DNA of 64,000 nt, taken from the NCBI GenBank assembly GCA_004335835.1, contig RWJK01001206.1:1-64000 (forward strand), read 5' to 3'. The notes beneath the pieces were generated by a model. That model was not told the origin of the DNA, did no database searches, and saw only the letters and a program-made list of their open reading frames with translations. The translations under genes and the position numbers were made by a program. Each line of letters opens with the position of its first letter. The stretch's first letter is position 1. Below are positions 1 to 11,100 of the stretch, piece by piece. This stretch comes from Scenedesmus sp. ARA3 (Eukaryota > Chlorophyta > Chlorophyceae > Sphaeropleales > Scenedesmaceae).

Positions 1-6
1 GCCCAG

Positions 7-181
7 CAGCACCATCTGTTGGTGGGCTATTGAGCAGGCGCGTGACATGCTGGAGCCCTACACTAAGCCCTGAGGCTTGCAGGAACAAGTGCCCTGCGGC
101 GTCTGCCGGCTTGCAGGAACGCAGTGGCCGCGCAGCACCATTTGCTGTGGGCTATTCAGCAGGCAAGAATTATGCTGGAGC
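7..181. repeat. Imperfect direct repeat pair
   Basis: Two related copies lie at 7-56 and 133-181. Both start with CAGCACCAT, pass through GGGCTATT(g/c)AGCAGGC and end with ATGCTGGAGC. The motif CTTGCAGGAAC also recurs near 87, 110, 212 and 240. No convincing protein is seen across it. It may be the tail of a gene lying left of the window, because comparable end-of-gene copies occur elsewhere here. Confidence 0.5.
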
Positions 182-907
182 AGCTTCAAGAAGCTCCAGG
201 GCCGCCGGCACTTGCAGGAAACCCTGCAGCAACTGCCTGCTTGCAGGAACGCACTTGCTGCGGGCGCGTGTGCTGATTGTTGCAGGATAGCACGATTTGT
301 GCAGTGGTTGCTTGTATTGCAGTGCAGCCATTATGCTGCTGATGGTTGTGTTGAGGATTCATGCTGCGCATCCGCTGCAGCTGCAGCCCAGAACCATTGT
401 TCAGCTGCGTGGCATCGAGTGGCTAATGGAGCAGCAGTTGCTGCAGCTTGCGTGACTGATTCAGCAATGAATTAGCTGCACTGCAGCTGCTGGCTTGGGA
501 CATTTCACCAAGCTGGGAGATGTTGTTGTGCACGAACGTGCCGGTCAGGGTACTTACTGCCAGCTTGCACCTTCCTGTGAAGGTGTCATGGATTGTCGGC
601 TCAACCCCTCTCACAAATGCATAGGTCGTAGTTTAGTGCAGGTGGAAGGTGCAGCAGCATGATTGGTTCAGCTTTGGGTACGGTTTTACATCAGGGGTTT
701 GCACATGAGGACGGGCTGCATGTTCCTGCTGCGTTGAAACTGGTCACAACTGTCACACGGCACTGCTGCTGCTGCTACTGCTTATGACCAGCTGGCCTGC
801 TGCAACAGCCGACAGTATGACAGGCCTGTCCCCTAGGGCCCAAGCCTGGCGGCGCTAGCTTTGCAGCAGCGCCATTGTGCGATCCTTTGTGGGTTAGGAG
901 CAGGGAT

Positions 908-1686
908 TTCCAATACGCCATTCTGAGCAGCGTATTACGTAATATTTTTACGTACAGTACGCAATACGAGCTGAATACGCAGTTTCCAGTGGGAGGTTGA
1001 CGTATTGGTCATATATGCTGTAGCAAAACGCCACCTGACGGAAAGCAGCGCCACGTATATCGTGTAGATGTGTTTATTATATATGTAATGTAACTCTTTT
1101 AACTCTTCGAAGCACCCGAAGGGCTCATGCATGGCCTCCCGGAGCCCTTTGGCTGCTACGGCATAGAAGCCGGCTTCTACCGCGGTATAGAAGCCGGCGC
1201 CGTCCAAAGATTGCGCGATCACGTATTCGCGCTCGGACATGTGCAGCACAGCAGCGTATACGAGTATAAACCATTGTAGCATGCTTTCAACGGCACCGCT
1301 GGTACGTACACTTGCTGCCAGGGATGTTTCAATCACGAGCCAGTCACTGCTCTGTGCCGTCAGTGTGGTTGTATGCATCTAGGCCTACTAGCAAGTGTTG
1401 CCGCCCCAGATGTGACAGCTGTAACCTGAATTTGCCGCTTTAAGATGTGCCCTAACATCAGGACAGAACCCTAGGTATGCAGGCTGACAGTACGGTTGCA
1501 GTACCGTGCTGTAGTAGCAGTGCCTGCTAGTCCAGCTGCAGCAGCACAGTGTGTGCTGGCTCAATGCAGCATGACACGTTGTACGTATTTGCATACGTAT
1601 TTGCACGTATTTTGGCACGTATTGATAGCCTCCAATCAGCGTATTACGTACTGCGTATTGAATACCATACGTATTGCGTATTGGAG
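908..1686. mobile_element. Candidate MITE-like element
   Basis: The left end reads TTCCAATACGC and the right end GCGTATTGGAG, so the termini form a short inverted repeat of about 10 bp. Both subterminal zones are crowded with TACGTA and CGTATT words (935-1005 and 1580-1685), while the middle lacks them. No transposase is visible, and no clean target-site duplication could be assigned. The length of about 780 bp fits a non-autonomous DNA transposon. The call rests only on this symmetry. Confidence 0.35.
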
Positions 1687-2096
1687 TTCCCTGGTTAGGA
1701 GCCTTGCATATGGAGTTATCAAGGTCGTCTTGACGCGTCAACGCGCAAAATTGCAAGTGTTGCGTGATGCCTGCAAGCAGCAGCTGTGAGTGCTGTTGTG
1801 TGCGTGTAGCGTGTTGGGCGTCCTTCTGCCGCCTAGCAACGGTGTGGTTTGGGGCACTGAGAAAGTGCTAAGATGCCAGTTGTCAGCTGCTGTGGCTGAA
1901 TGTAAACTCCGCACGTGTTCAACATGTCACAATACTTGCTGGTATTGCTGATTCAAAGCCAGCCAGGGGAAAACAACTCCACAAGGAAGTACATGATTGC
2001 CGCTACAACTGAACCTGTATTCAAGCAGGCCTGCAGTTAGAATAAAATAAAATTTATCCACAACAGGTATGAGGCCTCATCTGATCATCAAATAAT

Positions 2097-2100
2097 TATT

Positions 2101-2171
<71 letters not shown>
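2097..2171. repeat. TA dinucleotide microsatellite
   Basis: About 75 bases of almost pure TA/AT, the most AT-rich stretch of the window. It lies about 120 bp beyond the 3' end of the glycosyltransferase gene. Confidence 0.95.
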
Positions 2172-2176
<5 letters not shown>

Positions 2177-2289
2177 AGGATGATCCTGACGCAGCAAGCA
2201 GCGCTCTATCTCTGAGAGGAGAGAGCTGCAGCTGCTACAGGTTGCACCACCTGCATCTGCAAGGCTACCTTCGCAGCATTAGCACAATT

Positions 2290-4651
2290 TCAGCGCCAGT
2301 CATGCCAGCAGCCGCAGCTGGCAGAGGACCGATCTAATGGCAACAGAGGAGCACTTTCTTTTGCAGAGGCCTGGCACAAGCTGTCACCAGATGACACTGC
2401 CAGCTCAGCAGCCAGCCGCTGCTTGAACTGCTCGTAGACCTGGCTGATCCTGGCCAAGTGCGCTTCATCAGTTGCTGTGCCTGGCACAGGCCGCCAGCTG
2501 CTGCTGCGCTTGTGAGGTGCTGTCACCATGAACGCATCTGTCAGCACCTGCAGCAGCAGCATGGTTCGTGGGTGTGGCGCACAACAGACTTGCAGGCTTG
2601 TTGAAATCAACAGCAGCGTGGCGCAAGCAGACACTCTGCGACCCCAGCTATGCACACACAGACTGGCGCAACGCTGACAAGTGGCACTCGCATGGCCCAC
2701 ATGCTGTGCCCACATCAACAGCTGTCCCATCATGGCGCAACATGGGTAGATCCCCACCAGTGCACTGCAGACACCAGATCCTCGTCAGAACCACGTCATG
2801 TCTTGCTTTGGTTACATGTGGGTCCTGGCACCATCGGTTTGTGTCCTGCTTTCCCTTCAGCACTCCAACCTACCTGAAAGCTGTAGCCAAGCTGCGCGCA
2901 GTGCCGCGCGTGCTGCACCTTGTTCGGGCCATGCTATGCAGGCATATATAATGTCATCACAAGCACAACATGCCTATGCTCATTCAATTCTTTTCAGACT
3001 TATAAAAGCAAGCCCACCTGGAAGCTGTAGCCGAGCTGTGCACAGTGCCAGGCGTGCTGCACCTTGTTCAGACCATATCCCCGGAAGGCCTCATCATAGC
3101 GCGGCAGCTGGCCCTTTACTGCCACACCCTGCGGCTCGAAAAATTCACAGTATTCAACGCTGTATGCATGGTCACAAGCTGATGCAGTATCTGCGGTAAC
3201 ATCTGCTGCTGCTGCTGCTGCTGCTGCCGCTGCACCTGTTGTTGGTGCTGCTGCTGCTGCTGCTGTTTCAGGCAAGCTTGGGCCTGCAGGACCTGAAGCA
3301 CCAGCAGCCAGCCAGCCAGCCACATCAATCGGCTGCCTTTCAGGTGGAAAGGCCCCACAGTGAAAAGGCTCCACCTGCCCAGCTGCTACTGCAGCTGCCA
3401 GCTGCTGCTTGTTCCTGGGTACTGCAGCAGGCTGGCTGTCAGGCAGTGCCTGCTGCAGCACTAGCTGGAAGACAGGAAGCACCAGCATCACTGGCCACTG
3501 CTGCTGCTGCTGCTGCTGCTGCTTCTGGTGTTGCAGGGGATGATTGCTGGGAGCTGCTGTTTCTTGCATGGTGCTTGACTGCTGCTGCAGATCCTGCTGC
3601 TGCTGCTGCTGGATGTCTGGCTGCAGCAGCTGCAACACCCAGGGCTGTACCAGCATCTCCTGCAAGCCCTCACTGAATATGAAGTCCCCGTCAGCACACA
3701 GCACCAAGGGCGTGGCTGCCTGACTCAATGCTAGGTTGCGCAGCGCATTGATGGGGTACAGCTGGTCATAGCTGGGCTGGTATGTGGCTGTGGGGTCCAG
3801 CAGAGGGTGCTGTGCTGCAGTGACGCCTGCAGCACAGCAGCAGCAGCAGAAGCAGCAGCAGCAGCGGCGGCGGCATCAGCATTTTAATATGAGGATATGT
3901 GCATTGATTGGGTACAGCTGGTCATAGCTGGGCAGGTACGTGGCTGTGGGGTCCAGCAGAGGGTGCTGTGCTGCAGTGATGCCTGCAGCACAGCAGCAGC
4001 AGCAGCAGCAGCACTTCAAGTTTGAGCACCTGGCAAGCGGGCGAATCGTAAGCCTTTTAGGCGGCTGCTCTTGCATGGTGCTAGGGTGCCTGCGGCAGCA
4101 GCAGCAAATGCTCAGTTGTAGGAGCGTCAATGTTCACAAGCACTGCTGGTGCGGCAGCTTACCTGCCTGCTGCAGTGCTGCAGGGCCCTCTCTTGCATAA
4201 TGCTGCGCAAACAGCGCTGACACCAGCAGCGGCTGCTGCGGGTGGCTTCTCACATACTGCTCAGCCAGCTGGCCCGCTAGCTGTATGCCTGTCTCTGCTG
4301 CTGCGCTGCCGTAGGGTGCTGGTATGTGGACTGCAACAGACAGGGGACCTCCCCATGATGCTGCTTGCTGTGCCCAGCGGGGCCACCTGCATGGTTGCAG
4401 TCGGTTGCAGGGCACTCAAAAAGGCATAAACATACACACAAAATGCGTTAGAGCTCATGCAGGTGCACGTAGCATGGCAGTGGCGAGCTGTGTCAGGTGG
4501 AGAAGAGCATATACGGTGCCACAGCCAGCTGCTGGTTGCCAAGGGTCAACTGAATAGAAGTTCACCTGTCCAAGCTTAGCTGTGAGCAAAGTGTGCAGTT
4601 GTGTTTGATTGGGTTGATCTGCGCTGCGCTGCGGTAGACTCCTGCCCGTGT
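2290..4651 (-). CDS. LARGE-type glycosyltransferase (GT49 family)
   Basis: Proposed exons on the minus strand are 4651-4566 (tentative), 4386-4163, 3826-3018 and 2547-2290; they join in frame. In protein order one sees LSLDR, then GPLSVAVHIP, then YPINALRNLAL, then the likely DxD-type metal site CADGDF, then PRYDEAFRGYGLNKVQH, and finally VLTDAFMVTAPHK. This order is typical of the LARGE/B4GAT1 family (Pfam Glyco_transf_49). Animal members build glycans in the Golgi; the algal substrate is unknown. Exon 3826-3018 carries family-atypical poly-Gln and poly-Ala inserts. The N-terminus, probably with a membrane anchor, is not fixed; a candidate upstream exon is listed separately. Two introns hold duplicated exon edges. 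The family call is sure, the gene structure less so. Confidence 0.85.
2814..2835 (+). repeat. Dispersed repeat core ACATGTGGGTCCTGGCACC
   Basis: One of at least four related copies: 2814-2835, 42848-42869, 53491-53512 and 60888-60909, with a weaker one at 59363. All are on the same strand and lie in introns or spacers of unrelated genes. Confidence 0.7.
2872..2931 (-). repeat. Intronic copy of a GT49 exon end
   Basis: This intron segment repeats, with about 85-90% identity by eye, the last 60 bases of the exon ending at 3018, including the splice donor. The real copy encodes the stretch ending LGYSFQ. The copy lies about 145 bp downstream in transcription order and keeps the CAG|GT junction. 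Confidence 0.75.
3901..3991 (-). repeat. Intronic copy of a GT49 exon start
   Basis: A near-identical copy of the start of the exon at 3826, with its CTG-rich tail and CAG acceptor. It reads from GCATCACTGCAGCACAG to the codons for YPINA, then runs into unrelated sequence with a stop and no obvious donor. It is therefore probably not a functional alternative exon unless an unseen donor is used. Confidence 0.8.
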
Positions 4652-5094
4652 CTGAAAAGGTATGGGTGCAGGACAGGGCTGTGCCTGCTGCTGCTGCTGC
4701 TGCTGCTGCTGGTGGTGGTTGCAGCAGGAGACCACTGCAGCTCTACATCGAGGCCTGCTGGCCAGTGTGTTTGTTGGTGATAACGACTTCATGCGCATGG
4801 TGAGGTTTTACGAAGGATTTGCTTGGCTGTTCGGCCTGAAGTTCAGCCGTGAGTCACACAACCCTACCTGACAGAGCCCTGGCGTCATGAACAAGCATGC
4901 CGCTGGGGTCTCCGATCCTTCCAGGCCTGGTTTGGCAATTTTCACGTGTCCAAGGTCTATTTCTGGCGTCCTTTGCATGGTTGCAGCACCCGCGCATGTT
5001 CCGTTCTGAAGTCAACATCGCTGCTTACGTAGCTTGCGCTTAGCTGATCCGATCCGTCTCTGTCTGTAGTTGTTTCTCACCTAGAAAACCTTAC

Positions 5095-5439
5095 CTCGAG
5101 ATTATAAGCACCGCCATGCAGCAGCTGTGCTCGGCATACAGGCAGCAACCTGTAGTCTGCAGTAGCAGCAGCCCCAGCAGGCCCCATAACCATGCACGGC
5201 CACAACGGCACATAGTCAAGCACTGGGGCCGTCCCGCAAGCAAAGACACGCCCCTGCGGAGCTATCTGCGCAGCACGCTGGCCCTTAGGGACCACACAGT
5301 GAATGGTGGCATGCTTGCGCTGTGCCCTGCACTGTCCAGCTGTGGGCAGGAAGAGGTTGCGCCAAACATATCGCTGCTGAATGCAATAGCACCACCGGAT
5401 CAGGTAGGTTTCTGCCAGCTGTATAACATAAGCTGGCAC
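5095..5439 (-). CDS. Candidate upstream exon of the GT49 gene
   Basis: The minus strand stays open for about 115 codons and reads like protein (for example IHCVVPKGQ, ADYRLLPVCRAQLLHGG). It ends at a good donor, AATCTCGAG|GTAAGG, in phase 0, which fits the tentative exon at 4651-4566. I do not recognise the fold. It could be the N-terminal part of the glycosyltransferase or a separate small gene. No in-frame ATG was found, so the upstream border is open. The opposite strand is also open here, which weakens the call. Confidence 0.35.
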
Positions 5440-5603
5440 AATCCATTAACAAGCATCACCAAGTCGGTACAGACAGGAGCAGCATCATTGGACATGCTGC
5501 TATAGTTACGCATAATAGCATCACCGCTCTTCCTGCAGCCGGTGCTAGCATTTCTGCTGCACCAACATGGTCATCATCATGATCTGACAACAGCAGCTGC
5601 TGC

Positions 5604-6397
5604 ATGTGTGCGTCTTTTGTGCAGGTGCGCGCCACAGTCCTGCGCAACCCTGCACTGCTGGCAGTGCCCCTGCAGGCTTGGCACGACTTCTTCGCTGCCA
5701 TAGGCCTTGAAGATTCCCAGTTCTGGCAGCTGTGCTGCAACAGCCCTGGGCTGCTGCTGCATGGCTCAGTGTGGCAGACTGGCAACGTGCTGATGTTCCT
5801 GCAAGCACTGGGCTGGAGTGAGCTGGAGCTCAGCACCATCATCATCCCACACCATGCAGAGATTCTGCAGGTGGGCAGGCGCAGGCAGCAACATGACGGC
5901 AGAGCAGCAATGGGAGCACCCATTGCTGCTGGCAGTTGGCAGCCTGGAAGCATGAAACGCAACGGTGCTGTGCCTGCTGTGCGTGGCTTGCAAAGCCAGC
6001 AGGTCTGTAATAGGTTGGCGCTGGGGGCACGACTGTTGCAGCCTGTACTCTGCAGCAGCTTGCGTCCATCAAGTGATGGTTGCATGTTGCATTCTCTGCA
6101 CTTCATCATGATATCACCTGCTTACGTTGTTCTGTGCAGGCAAGCAAACCATGCTACTCATGCTGACAGCAGCTGCTCCCGTTGCTGCTGCCTGTTCTGC
6201 TCTACCGTACACTGCAGATGGATGTGCAGGGCCAGCTGCAGCCAGTTGTGGCCCACTTGCAGGACAGGGGCTTGTCAGCAGCAGAGGCAAGGGCCTTCCT
6301 GCACCAGCACCCGCAGGTGCTGTATGCGCCAGACTACCAAGCAGCTATCATGCAGCTGCTGCGGAAGCAGCGGCTCCTGCAGCTGCAGTGCATCTGA
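5604..6397 (+). CDS. mTERF-family protein
   Basis: Two exons, 5604(or 5625)-5870 and 6218-6397, join in phase 0. The first encodes TVLRNPALLAVPLQAW, then a WQLCCNSPGLLLHG helix pair, then LQALGWSELEL. The second encodes LQPVVAHLQDRGLSAAEA and HPQVLYAPD. These are tandem mTERF motifs: about 30-residue helical units with a proline after the first helix and a leucine zipper pattern. Members bind nucleic acid in plastids or mitochondria and tune organelle gene expression. With an ATG at 5604 the product is about 148 residues, short for the family (usually 250-600). Because CTTTTGTGCAG|GTGCGC at 5624/5625 is a good acceptor, an upstream exon with the targeting peptide may be missing. Transcription diverges from the GT49 gene. 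Confidence 0.7.
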
Positions 6398-8175
6398 GGC
6401 AGCAAGGAGCAACAAGAGTATGGCTGTGGGTGCGTACAGCAGCAGGGCTTCTGCAGGATGTTGCTGCATCATTGGAGCAACTGTTGTGATGTCAGTAGTT
6501 GGACAGGCGTGTGTATGTTGAATTGCATGCAGCGCTGTGTCCATAGGAGCAGAGCTAGCCGGGGCTGCAGCTCCTGTTGCTGCTTTCAGCGGGGATGATG
6601 TTGCAGCAGTGCCGGCGGCTGTTGCCCTGTGTGTAGTGGTGCACTCGAGCGCCTCCTATTCTGCAGATGTTGTAGCTCCGTTTTGTGACATCACAGTACT
6701 ATGTTGTTGTAGTTGTTGCTGCAGATGTACTTGTATTTATGTTGACAGCGTGACTGTGCAGGACTACGCTGTTTGTACATCATGGAGTCTGTATGCTAGT
6801 CGTGCCAAACTGGTACACAGGCTGTCCCTTTGTTATGCACCCACATCTGCTGTTAGCATACCATCTGTAGCTCAGCGGGAGTTTGGGGCATCTGATGGCT
6901 TCGGGATGATTTTGTGTTGCCTGTGTACAATTCTTTCCCTGACCAACAGTGGCCAGCATAGCGCTTCATGTCGCTCATTTACCATCAGCAATGTTGGTGT
7001 CGTGTATAATAGTGACGTAATATAGTAGTGACTTGGCAGCGTGCCACCAGCAGCTTGTGCTTGTGGGCGCCAGATGTCATGCAGTCTGTTTTTTTTTTCG
7101 CAGATGTCATGCAGTCTGTGTTGAGTCGGCGCGTGCGTGGACAGTGCACTGGATTTGCAGGTTTGGAACCAAACATCATGTTTTCCTATACATGTGTATC
7201 CGCTGCTGATGTTGGCGCCTGGTTATCATAACACATGGTACATTTGCAAGTTGGTTGGTTGGTTAGCTGCCGGTGCGGCTGCAGCTCCTGAAAGGCCTGA
7301 CACTGCCGACCAGCTGCTTGGCGGCCCCATCGAGCTCCGGGGGCAATTGGGTAGTGCAGCAATGGTCGCGGTGTTGGCTGCCGTGCGCTTTTCGACAAGG
7401 TGTAGCAGCAACGCACTGCGGCAGCTCGATCAAATTGACCAGTGAGCAGCAGGTTCACTGTCTTTGAGGAGCACTTGCAATTGACTAGTGGCACCAGGTA
7501 TCCTACGGTAATCACTGACGGGTGCAATGAGGTGTCTGCTCAGCGCAGCATTAGCAGCATTGGGCAGCCCCCAGTTGATCATGATCATTGACCTGCATTG
7601 CTGCAGCACTGTCTGATCATGACAGGTTGTGTTTGTGTTTGAGGCAAGACCTGTCAGCAGCAGACCAGTGACTGTGCAAACGCTGCTGAGGTGCCATCGT
7701 AACCAAAAAAACGAGTAGTAGAGATAGTTTGTTGCGACAATGGCAACAGCTGTGTGCGTGAGCACAAAGCCCTTGCACTACTGCGTCCAGTGTTTGGGCC
7801 TACCGGCTAAACAAGCGTCACCTTGGAACTTCGAAAACATGCATAATCATTTTTCGAGTTTTGGCCTCCTCGTATACATGACACCATAGGTTCGGGCAAT
7901 GCACGAGGTTGGGGCACAAGAGGGCATGGACTGGCATGGGGGGTTTTACGCATTTGCTGCACCTTTACGATGCTCACTTCACGTTGGACGCACTTTGAAT
8001 ACTCTGGCTGCCTTTGAAATTGTCCTGTTTAATCGCAGACGCACACTTGTTGCGGCTGCAACACAGCACGACCAAATCCCTCTCAAGTTCCGGGTCTGTG
8101 CACTGCCAGATCATGCACGTTGCAGATGCAATGCGTGTTTTATGCATTCGGCCTGCTGTCTGATAACCAGCATCG
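6398..8175. other. No gene recognised (1.8 kb)
   Basis: Short open frames only, with no family motif and no convincing exon chain. It contains a small duplication (17 bases at 7071-7087 and again from 7101, each CAGATGTCATGCAGTCTG-like, separated by a T run) and GT-rich sequence. It probably holds the mTERF 3' UTR and the promoter of the gene starting at 8176. Confidence 0.5.
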
Positions 8176-11100
8176 ATGGCTGCCAAGCTAGACCTGCGTA
8201 TCCCACCCTCAGGACTCCCTGCGGAGGGCAACGTTTACGATGAACGTGCTGACTTGTTCATCTGCCGGCCAGACTCCACATCACGCACGCCATGGCAGCG
8301 CACGGACGTGCTGCTACATGGCAAGCTTCCGGGGAGGCCGAGCAAGCAGCAGAAGCAGGCGCTCGAAGCAGCCCTGTTGGTAGCCCACACCAGTCTGAAT
8401 CACAAGACAGCAGATGTGCTGCAGCCTTTGGATCAGCAGCAGCCGCAGCAGCCGCAGCAGCAGCAGCCCTGGGACGGCCAGCTGGTGCTGCAGCATGTTG
8501 CAACAGCAGGCCACAGGGCTCACCAGCCTGGCTTGCCAACCGAGCAGCAGATACGGCAGCTCATGGCTACAGCAGCTTTCAAAAAGCACCAGCTCATCGC
8601 ACTTTACAAGAGCCATGTAGTGGATGCTGATCAGTTCGAGTGGCCCTCCACCATTCCAGGCAGGAGCCAGCTGGAGTACCAGTTTGAAGCACTGCTTCAG
8701 CCACCTCCTGGTGCTGTGAGGTGCGGGCGGCAGCAGCAGCAGCAGCAGCAATGCAGCAGCAGTGGCAGTGGTGGTGGCAGCAACTGGAGCACCCACTACC
8801 TGTTTGATGCCAGCAGCTGCTGCGCGGAGCCTGACCTGCAGCACCCAGCAAACCCTGCTGCGCACGCCCTGGACTGGCAGTGCTTTGATGCCGACTGGAA
8901 GGTGAACAAAAAACGCACCGGGAAAGGTGGCGCCAATGCTATGCTGCTGCCCTACAGCATCAACACAGGCCCGTGTGCTGGCCAGGTTGGGGTGGCCCTG
9001 GTAGCGATCGAAGACATCGAGCCAGGAGGTGAGCGGGCCTGTTTGGTTATGTGGTTTTGCATGCTTTGGCATATGCATTTGGAGAATGCCGACTTCCCTT
9101 GGTGCGTGGTGCGGCAGGCGGCTTAGCATTGCTGTGGTGTGGTGGCAGCAGGATGTACTGGCTGTCAGCTGCGAGCGGTTGCGTCAACACTTCTCTGTAA
9201 ACTGCAGCTGTCTTTAATGGTCAGTGCTCTGGGCAATGCTGTTATCAATGCTTGCATAATCTGTGTTACAGACAGCGCTCTAGGATTGTGCTGCACTTTG
9301 CTTTGACTTTCCCCAACTGCAACAGCATATGTGTGGTTGGAGTGTTCATTGCAGCTCTCATCATTGCTCTTGTCCACGCTCTGCACCTGCTCTTACACAC
9401 CAGGTTCTTCAGTTACCGATTTGATGTGCCAAACTGTTCCACAAGCCACCAGGTACACAGCTCCTCTCACACTACCTTCGCGCATTGCACGCATGCTGCT
9501 CCGCAGGCGAGGTGACAGTGGAGTATGGCGAAGACGATGCAGCAGCAGCAGCAGCAGCTATGGCAGGTGCATTTGCCGCAGATGGCGACGCACAGGGTAT
9601 GGGGGCTGATCAGGCAGGGTCTTCAGCGGCAGCAGCAGCTGCTGCCGGGGCAAAGCGTGCCCGCAGCAGCAGCGAGGCTGATGCAGGCAGCAACAAGCGC
9701 CTCACGGCTAGCTTTGCTGCGAAAGCAGAAGCTGCCCTGATCACGCTAACAGCTCCCCTCTTGCATGCCTGCGTAGCGCAGCTGCTGGAGGCTGACACCG
9801 CGCAGAGCGTGCAGCAGGTGGTCACACAGCTGCTGCTGCCGCTGCTGCAGGCAGCACCTGATGTGGCAGCGGCGCCAGAGCTGGTGGCTGCCTTGCTGCG
9901 CCTGCCCAGCCTGCCGCTGGATCTGGCGAGGAGCTTGGTTGATGCGGGCGTGCGTGTGCTGCCGCAGCAGCTGTTTGCAGCAGCTGACAGCAGGGTGCCA
10001 GGAGTGGAGGTGTGGGTGGAGGCACATGGCCTGCTGGGAGGTGAAGGTGCTGCGCCGCAGGACGATATGTCAGCGGCTGTTGCTGCTGTGCTGGGCGACG
10101 GGGTGAGTTGCCAGCTGTGCATTCGTGCTGCCGGCAGCCGGTCGCATCATCTGGGTGACGGAACATACCATCATGCATGCTGCGTGTACTGTGTGAGCGA
10201 AGTTCGCATTTTGCTGCGTATGTGTGCTTTGTGCAGTGTGTGCGCAGGATGTAAGGGCACACACTTTGCCTCGAGGTCCCCGCTGACTGCTTGCAACTGC
10301 CTCTGCCCACCAGATGCCACATCGATGCCCCAACACAGCATGTGTGTGGGACGAATGCTGCTGCTCACGTCTTGCTCTACCACAACTTCATTTGCTGCAG
10401 TTGTACCTCTTGAACAACTCGTTATACATGTGAGGTCAAACCACGCCCGAGATGGGTCGAGCCATCAGTGATGTGAGTGTGCTGCTGCGCAACTGCAGAA
10501 CAACCTGGAGCTAGGCAGGCTGCCACCAGCTGCTGTTGCCGGCCTGCTGCAGCTGGGCATGAATTCTCTAAGTGCAGCAGCAGCAACAGCAGCAGCACGC
10601 CAGCTGGCAGTGCTGCGGGACGCAGTTCCGCCCAGCGCGCTGTGCAAGCTGCTGCTGACAGCATGTGTGCGGCAGCATGCAGATGCAGCAGAGCTTGTGC
10701 TAGGAGAGCTGCTAGCGCGCAGCAGCACTATTATAGCCACCAGCCTAGCTCATCTGCTGAGCATGCCTGCTGCAGACAAGCTCAGCAGCGGCATTATCAA
10801 GCAGCTGATGCAGGAAGCTGTGCAGCAGGGCAGCATGCAGCTCTTGGGCAGCTTGTGCCAGCTGCCGGCAGCACAGCAGCTGGATGGTGCAGCAGTGGCA
10901 AAGCTGCTGCAGCACCCCACAGCTGTGGGCACCCTTTACTGGCCAGCTACGCATGCTGACAGCAGCTGCATAACGCAGCTGCTGTGCAGCCTCAAAGGAG
11001 CGCAGCAGCTGCCACATGATGACATGCAGCAGCTGCTGTACACCACAGCGAAGCACGGCATGCACGAGTCAACAAAACAGCTGTGCGCGCTTGCAGCGGC

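Noticed and set aside
3239..3676. Plus-strand open frame of 145 codons inside the GT49 gene
   Set aside because: Antisense reading of poly-Gln/poly-Ala coding sequence; the minus strand has family motifs.
6868..6881. TAGCTCAGCGGGAG resembles a tRNA D-arm / A box
   Set aside because: No matching B box, acceptor stem or anticodon arm follows within tRNA distance.
9610..10122. Minus-strand open frame opposite the SET-like gene
   Set aside because: Ser/Ala/Cys-rich shadow of an Ala-rich plus-strand exon.
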